The notes under the pieces are model-generated. The model was not told the origin of the DNA. It saw nothing but the letters and a program-made list of their open reading frames with translations, and made no database searches. Below, in pieces: positions 59,645 through 64,000 of a stretch of 64,000 nt of DNA. Origin of the DNA: Blastomussa wellsi. Its lineage: Eukaryota; Cnidaria; Anthozoa; Scleractinia; Plerogyridae. The stretch covers positions 592,001-656,000 of the forward strand of contig OX393567.1 in NCBI GenBank assembly GCA_947652115.1. The letters run 5' to 3'. The position numbers and the translations under genes are program-made. Position 1 is the first letter of the stretch, and every line of letters begins with the position of its first letter.

Positions 59645-59887
59645 TTAGGACGGACAACAAAAGGCCTGTTGTCTCAAAAAATTCAAACCATAAAGTTTGA
59701 TGTGATACGGCATCAGATCAAAACCATAGATAGGAGAACCACCATTTCCCATGTAGCATTCGCCATCTCTAGCATAAAAAAAACATTTCTTCACAGCAGA
59801 ATGTTCCATTAAACGAACGTGTCTCTTTATCTTTCCATTAGATTTATTCATTGGCTCTTCGATAATTAATCTGCCGAGGGGCTGCAC
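59645..59887 (-). CDS. Unidentified ORF, 80 codons
   Basis: Open frame with KKCFFYARDGECYMGNGGSP and YHIKLYGLNFL. I do not recognise it. It is placed upstream of and divergent from the 60531 gene, as the minus frames of copies A and B are placed upstream of plus-strand donor-like sites, so it may be the third member of that series, but direct similarity is weak. Confidence 0.25.
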   Translation of the reverse strand: MQPLGRLIIEEPMNKSNGKIKRHVRLMEHSAVKKCFFYARDGECYMGNGGSPIYGFDLMPYHIKLYGLNFLRQQAFCCPS

Positions 59888-60530
59888 CAGTCACCACTGA
59901 TATATCAACATCTCTTGGAACTTACCAGAAAGGTGAGACTTTATTTCATGGTTCTGTCGCCTGGGCTTGGGGTTTCTTTAAATTAAAGTCTTCGCCTAAT
60001 AAGCTTTCTGTCCGGGTGATTTATTTCTGTTCTTCAAGAACGTAAAATGAATTTTGATTTGCACGAATGAAAAGTTACGGATTCACACGAATGTTTGGTC
60101 AATTTAGCCAAAAACACCCGCTATCATTACTATTTTTAAGGCCAAAGGACCCCATACCAAAACAGGTTACCGAAGTTAATAAGGAAAATCGAAAAGTGCT
60201 TAAAAGCAAGATGAGAACTGATCATAAAACATTATTACCGTCAGACTCGACAGCTAAATTGCATCATGCAGTAATACGAAATTGTGCCGTGTTTTGGTCG
60301 CAACCATGTACAGCGACTCATATTATAAGTGTTTCGACTGATGCTTGTACTAATCAAAGCCGTCCCCAGCTTTCTTCACAGTCAGTAATTGACAGGAGTA
60401 GCCCCAGCTTTGCTTGTCACCCTGTTCCCCACCAGAACCAAGTGAAAAATAAAACAAAAATGGACATTAAACTCATCCACGAAATGCTTCATAATCCCAT
60501 GTTTCCATCTTTCAGACTTTTCAAACTGCC

Positions 60531-61076
60531 ATGTGGTCTAGCGGTCTTGCGACAGGTGGAGAGTGGGAAGATGCACTTCTGTTTGACCCAAAAGCAGACA
60601 CCGAAGACCTTGGTTCAGCGCTCTATATTGACGACGGATCGCTTATGGATGTAATGTGCAAGTTCATTGACCAAAATGAGATGATACAGCGCATCCGGGT
60701 TTATAAAAAACCACTTACTACCGTTCAAGGTACTCAACTGCTTATGAACCATCAATATGTGGTAATCCAATCAAACAACTGGTGGTGGTCTGTTGAGAAA
60801 GATGGAAAGAATGTTGTTATTCGAAGGAGTAAGAATATTGAAACGGTGCGTGATAAAGATCTAAAGGGGCCTAGAATAACTCCTATCGTTTTAATGAGTC
60901 ATGATTATGGAAAGAAGTCAATGAGGGAGTTGATTTTGTTTCTTTATGATAAAGACGAGGTATGGAAAACATACCATTGGAAAAGTGAAAACTGTAAAGA
61001 CTTTGCAAAGCGAGTGTTTGATGAGTTTGCTGTAGAAAAAAAGCATCAAATCTGGGTAGGGACTAATTATAAGTAG
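60531..61076 (+). CDS. Uncharacterised protein, possible LRAT/NlpC-like fold
   Basis: A 181-aa frame in one coding exon. An acceptor TTTCAG (60510-60515) lies just before the ATG, and a donor-like AAAG/GTGAG at 59932/59933 may end a leader exon. His74 in LLMNHQYVVIQ is followed by a tryptophan run (NNWWWSVEKDG), and Cys155 lies in SENCKDFAKRVFDEFA. A His in a first beta strand and an N-C-x-x-F-A motif in a late helix is the arrangement of LRAT-type and NlpC/P60-like papain-fold enzymes, which act on acyl or peptide bonds. No signal peptide or membrane segment. AATAAA occurs at 61683-61688. A longer overlapping frame (60067-60654) is out of phase and less protein-like. Confidence 0.7.
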   Translation: MWSSGLATGGEWEDALLFDPKADTEDLGSALYIDDGSLMDVMCKFIDQNEMIQRIRVYKKPLTTVQGTQLLMNHQYVVIQSNNWWWSVEKDGKNVVIRRSKNIETVRDKDLKGPRITPIVLMSHDYGKKSMRELILFLYDKDEVWKTYHWKSENCKDFAKRVFDEFAVEKKHQIWVGTNYK

Positions 61077-62159
61077 TAAGGTCGCCTCAAACACAATATC
61101 TAGGTGTGATTTTTGTAGCTCTTTTGGGCGATTCAAGAGTGTCAGAGTGCGAAAAGCCTGAACGAGAAAAGTGTGTTTTGAACATTCTCTTGTTGAATTA
61201 CAGTTGATCATTACAATTGATCATGCTATTCACGTTATTAAGTTAAATCATATTCTGTTATAATTTCAGCTTAGATCATTTTTAACCCAATCGCGACTTC
61301 TCGTATTATGCGAAAATAAGACCATTCCAAAGTAAAGCTCGCCTGATTTGAAAACGTGCCCAGCCTTGCACAACACACACTCAGCTACATGGCATCTTAT
61401 CAAATCAAGTTGTGCTGGCAATGGCATAAGTAATCGGCTTTTGACTTGCTTCCTATGCAGCAAGGGTTTCGCATTAATGGTATACAATATAGTATAGTTT
61501 ATTAGAATTTTTAATAATATAATCTAGTCTAGTTGTTATTTTGAATTTCATAGATGATTCATTAGTATTTATCATTGTGTGCTTGACATTGATTACTCAA
61601 CTGAATCAGCTGTTTTCATAAACTTTTGTAATTTTGACAGTTTTAAATGAGTGACAGATGTGTATTCATGGTAATTATTTGTAATAAAATTTGTGTTACC
61701 AGCAACCGATCTGTGTATAGTCTTATCATTATTTTACTAAATGACTTCAAGTACGACAATATGTCATTCGCAGGTAGGCCCCGACAGTGCCACATTGAAC
61801 TCACTATATGAATTGAGGGGTGAGCAGGTCAAATTATTCGAATTGCTGCAAGAGATTTTCGGGTATCTCTTGTCACCTCTTGATTTGTCGTAAATCTTTT
61901 AAAGGCATTCCAACAGCACATTTACTTTTATTACGGTTGCTATATCCTGTGAAAGTTTGTATTGCAAGCCGCACTAGAAGAATAAGTTGCAAAATGTTGA
62001 TATTAATTATAGTGGTGTTACTCCTATACCACGTGTAAGATCAACAGCAATGAACTTTCGTTAACAGCGAAACAGAAATTTGGCGGCAAATACAATTTCA
62101 GGAAGCTGTAAAAGTAAAGTCGTTTTCGCGTTGTAGACGAGATCTCGCACTATTTAAAC
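61077..62159. other. Interval downstream of the 60531 gene
   Basis: AT-rich, no further gene seen. Probably includes its 3'UTR up to the polyadenylation signal at 61683-61688. Confidence 0.5.
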
Positions 62160-62173
62160 TTTATCCTATTGCT

Positions 62174-62272
62174 ACAGTGTAGTGTAGTGCAGTGCAGTGC
62201 GGTGTAGTGTAGTGTGGTGCAGTGCAGTGCAGTGCAGTACAATGTAGTGTAGTGCAGTGCAGTGCAGTAGTT
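62174..62272. repeat. (GTAGT/GCAGT)n minisatellite
   Basis: About 19 five-base units alternating GTAGT and GCAGT, with a few variants. It replaces or interrupts the end of the copia reverse-transcriptase frame. Confidence 0.92.
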
Positions 62273-62279
62273 CCCCTGC

Positions 62280-63600
62280 ATTTGAATCGGGTTCCCAAAA
62301 ACCTTGAAAGTTCACCGAGATCTTTCATTTTGGATTTCTGACAGAGAGACTCTTTTACCCTCTCCAACAATTTGGAACTCGAGGAATGATATCGCCGACC
62401 CAAACTATTAGGAAGACACATTCTTCGGTCTCACAATACGGACACATATGGGTCTGCGATTGACGGAAAAATCTTTTCCTTCTACAAAAAGGTATGCAAC
62501 CTATTGTTCCAATTTCCCCTGCTCTGTTCGAGACCGTACAGTGATTTCTTTAACTTACACACTAACTGACTAACTTCTCGCCGTTTTTGTTTACGTTTTC
62601 GTAACCTTCTGGCTATTCCATGTAAATATCGCAATCTATTGGCGCACTTAGGTAAGCTAATGAGAGATTATGTTATTTAAGAGGGCACGTTGCATTAGCA
62701 TCCAAACAGAACTCATACAGGCTGTAGACGCAAAAGTTTCATGATAGTCTATCTCTACAATTTGAAAAAAGCCCTAAAGCGACATTACGTGTTTTCTGAG
62801 TTTCTTCTCCGTTTGGTCTGTTTTTCACGGCATAGCCCCATTTACCCCAGCTATTTGCCAACCTTCCGGTGGCTTCACAAGATCGTACGTGTCATTATTC
62901 AAGAAATTTCGTCTTTTATGGTCTTTTGCCATTTACTCGCCTCAAGCGAGTTCACAGCCTCGGTGCGTTTGAAACCAATAGTCTACTGTGTAATTAACGT
63001 TGTCTTCCAAATCTGATGTTTGGGATTGTTACGAACTCTAGTGGGTTCTTGCGTTGCCCTCAGACTCGCTTTCATTGTTCTCAGTAGCGTTGTTGTAAGC
63101 CTGTTGAGTATTAAGTTTAGAATCGACCCTTTGTATAGTGGGGTGGGTAGGAATTCTCCCTCTGCTTCAATTTCTGGTTGCAATTGGGAAAATTTTACAC
63201 ATCGATCTCACCCTTTCGACCTTGTTCACATTTGGGTAATAGACTAGGTAGGCTTTCGCTTTCGTATCCCACAAAAACACCCCTTTTATTTCGCGCGTCT
63301 AATTTCTTGGCGTTCTTCACATAAGCAAAACATGTGGAACCGAAAACGTGCATGTTGGTAAGGTTCGGTGGTTTTCCTGTTAGCGCCTCAAAAGGTGTCT
63401 TGCCCAACCTGGGGGTGAAATATCGATTTCTGATATACGCGGAGGTCATCACAGCGTACGTCCAAAGTGTTTTGGATAAATTTGCCTCAAGCAATAAGCA
63501 GCGCGCCATGGCAGATAGACTTCGCCACGCTCTTTCTACAATCCCATTTTGGCGTGAGGAATATGTGGTGCGCTCATGTCATGTTTAATTGAAGCCATCC
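62280..63600 (-). mobile_element. Degraded Ty1/copia retrotransposon (integrase to RT)
   Basis: On the minus strand, 63509-63195 encodes the end of a copia integrase: ARCLLLEANLSKTLWTYAV, GKTPFEALTGKPPNL, HVFGSTCFAYV, RNKRGVFVGYE. Upstream (63600-63480) the same protein continues in shifted frames. A linker frame (63183-62983) carries TRVRNNPKHQIW. Further on, 62421-62281 has KMKDLGELSRFLGTRF, the copia RT block preceding RNase H. Frameshifts and stops separate these pieces, so the element is dead. No LTRs were identified. Confidence 0.88.
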
Positions 63601-63602
63601 TT

Positions 63603-63668
63603 GGGGGGTTAAGTGCTCCGCCCGCAGCGGTGAGGTTTGCGGGGTTAAGTGCTCCGCCTGCAGCGGTG
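63603..63668. repeat. Short tandem duplication
   Basis: GGGGTTAAGTGCTCCGCC followed by a GCAGCGGTG occurs twice in tandem (about 63606-63634 and 63639-63667) with one base changed. Confidence 0.8.
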
Positions 63669-64000
63669 CACTTTTGCAGAATTTTTGTTTAAAACAATTA
63701 AGGCTACGTAGACTGACTATATAAACATGCTGAGGTGAACATTAGCCATTTTCTAAAGGAACAGGGGCCTGGGTACAAAAATTTGAACTGGCACAAGAAG
63801 GTCATGCGAAATGATGCAAGTTTACTACATTTCAACGATGTTTTCACGGAATGATGTAGTACACGTTTGAAAAGTTGAAATTTAAATTCCATTTCCAGTC
63901 CGTAGTACACAGTCTCGGGAATTGTTTACATTTTTGTTTTGAATTAGTTGAGTTTTGTGTCAGCCATGGTCTTTTAGTTTCGGAGTTCCATGATCTCGAT

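Noticed and set aside
60067..60654. 195-codon plus-strand ORF overlapping the start of the 60531 gene
   Set aside because: It is out of phase with the better-supported frame, crosses the acceptor at 60515 and has no recognisable domain.
62174..62272. Possible CRISPR-like array
   Set aside because: Units are five bases long without spacers; this is a minisatellite in an animal genome.

Overview
This is a window of animal nuclear DNA, most likely from an anthozoan cnidarian such as a stony coral. Genes have many short GT-AG exons, introns are AT-rich and full of foldback elements, and there is a Penelope-like element, a minimal hammerhead ribozyme and LINE, copia and hAT-type debris. The species cannot be named from the sequence. 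Gene models were made by joining exons by eye; for each multi-exon gene the exon lengths sum to an open frame and the product matches the family along its length. One 200-base assembly gap lies at 3341-3540.

Layout. 1-6289: no cellular gene recognised; two large inverted-repeat elements, hairpin repeats, a LINE tail and one unknown ORF. 6290-13755 (minus): API5, 14 coding exons, 546 aa. 14234-18418 (plus): head-to-head with API5, a six-exon, 372-aa single-pass membrane protein with a cupin/JmjC-like C-terminus that I cannot name. 18843-21410: a Harbinger-like MITE, then a Penelope-like retroelement (minus) bounded by inverted repeats, split by a hAT-like MITE and flanked by a hammerhead ribozyme. 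21759-26828 (plus): ribosomal protein S16 with a 5'TOP-like leader exon and introns full of MITEs. 28320-28736: a second hAT-like MITE. 29180-29410 (minus): a 76-aa ORF with the pseudosubstrate pattern of protein kinase A inhibitor. 30857-38049 (minus): ATG13, 14 exons, 477 aa. 41012-52974 (minus): AP-2 complex alpha subunit, 25 exons, 947 aa, with one U12-type AT-AC intron. 53000-59900: repeats and a decayed tandem duplication. 60531-61076 (plus): a 181-aa protein with a His...Cys pattern suggestive of an LRAT/NlpC-like fold. 62160-63600 (minus): a broken Ty1/copia element.

The cellular genes are housekeeping genes: cell survival and RNA-associated scaffolding (API5), translation (RPS16), autophagy initiation (ATG13), clathrin-mediated endocytosis (AP2A) and probably PKA control. 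Their adjacency looks like ordinary gene density, not an operon. The main novelty candidates are the ribozyme-bearing Penelope locus, the uncharacterised cupin-like and LRAT-like proteins, the intronless PKI candidate and the U12 intron in AP2A.
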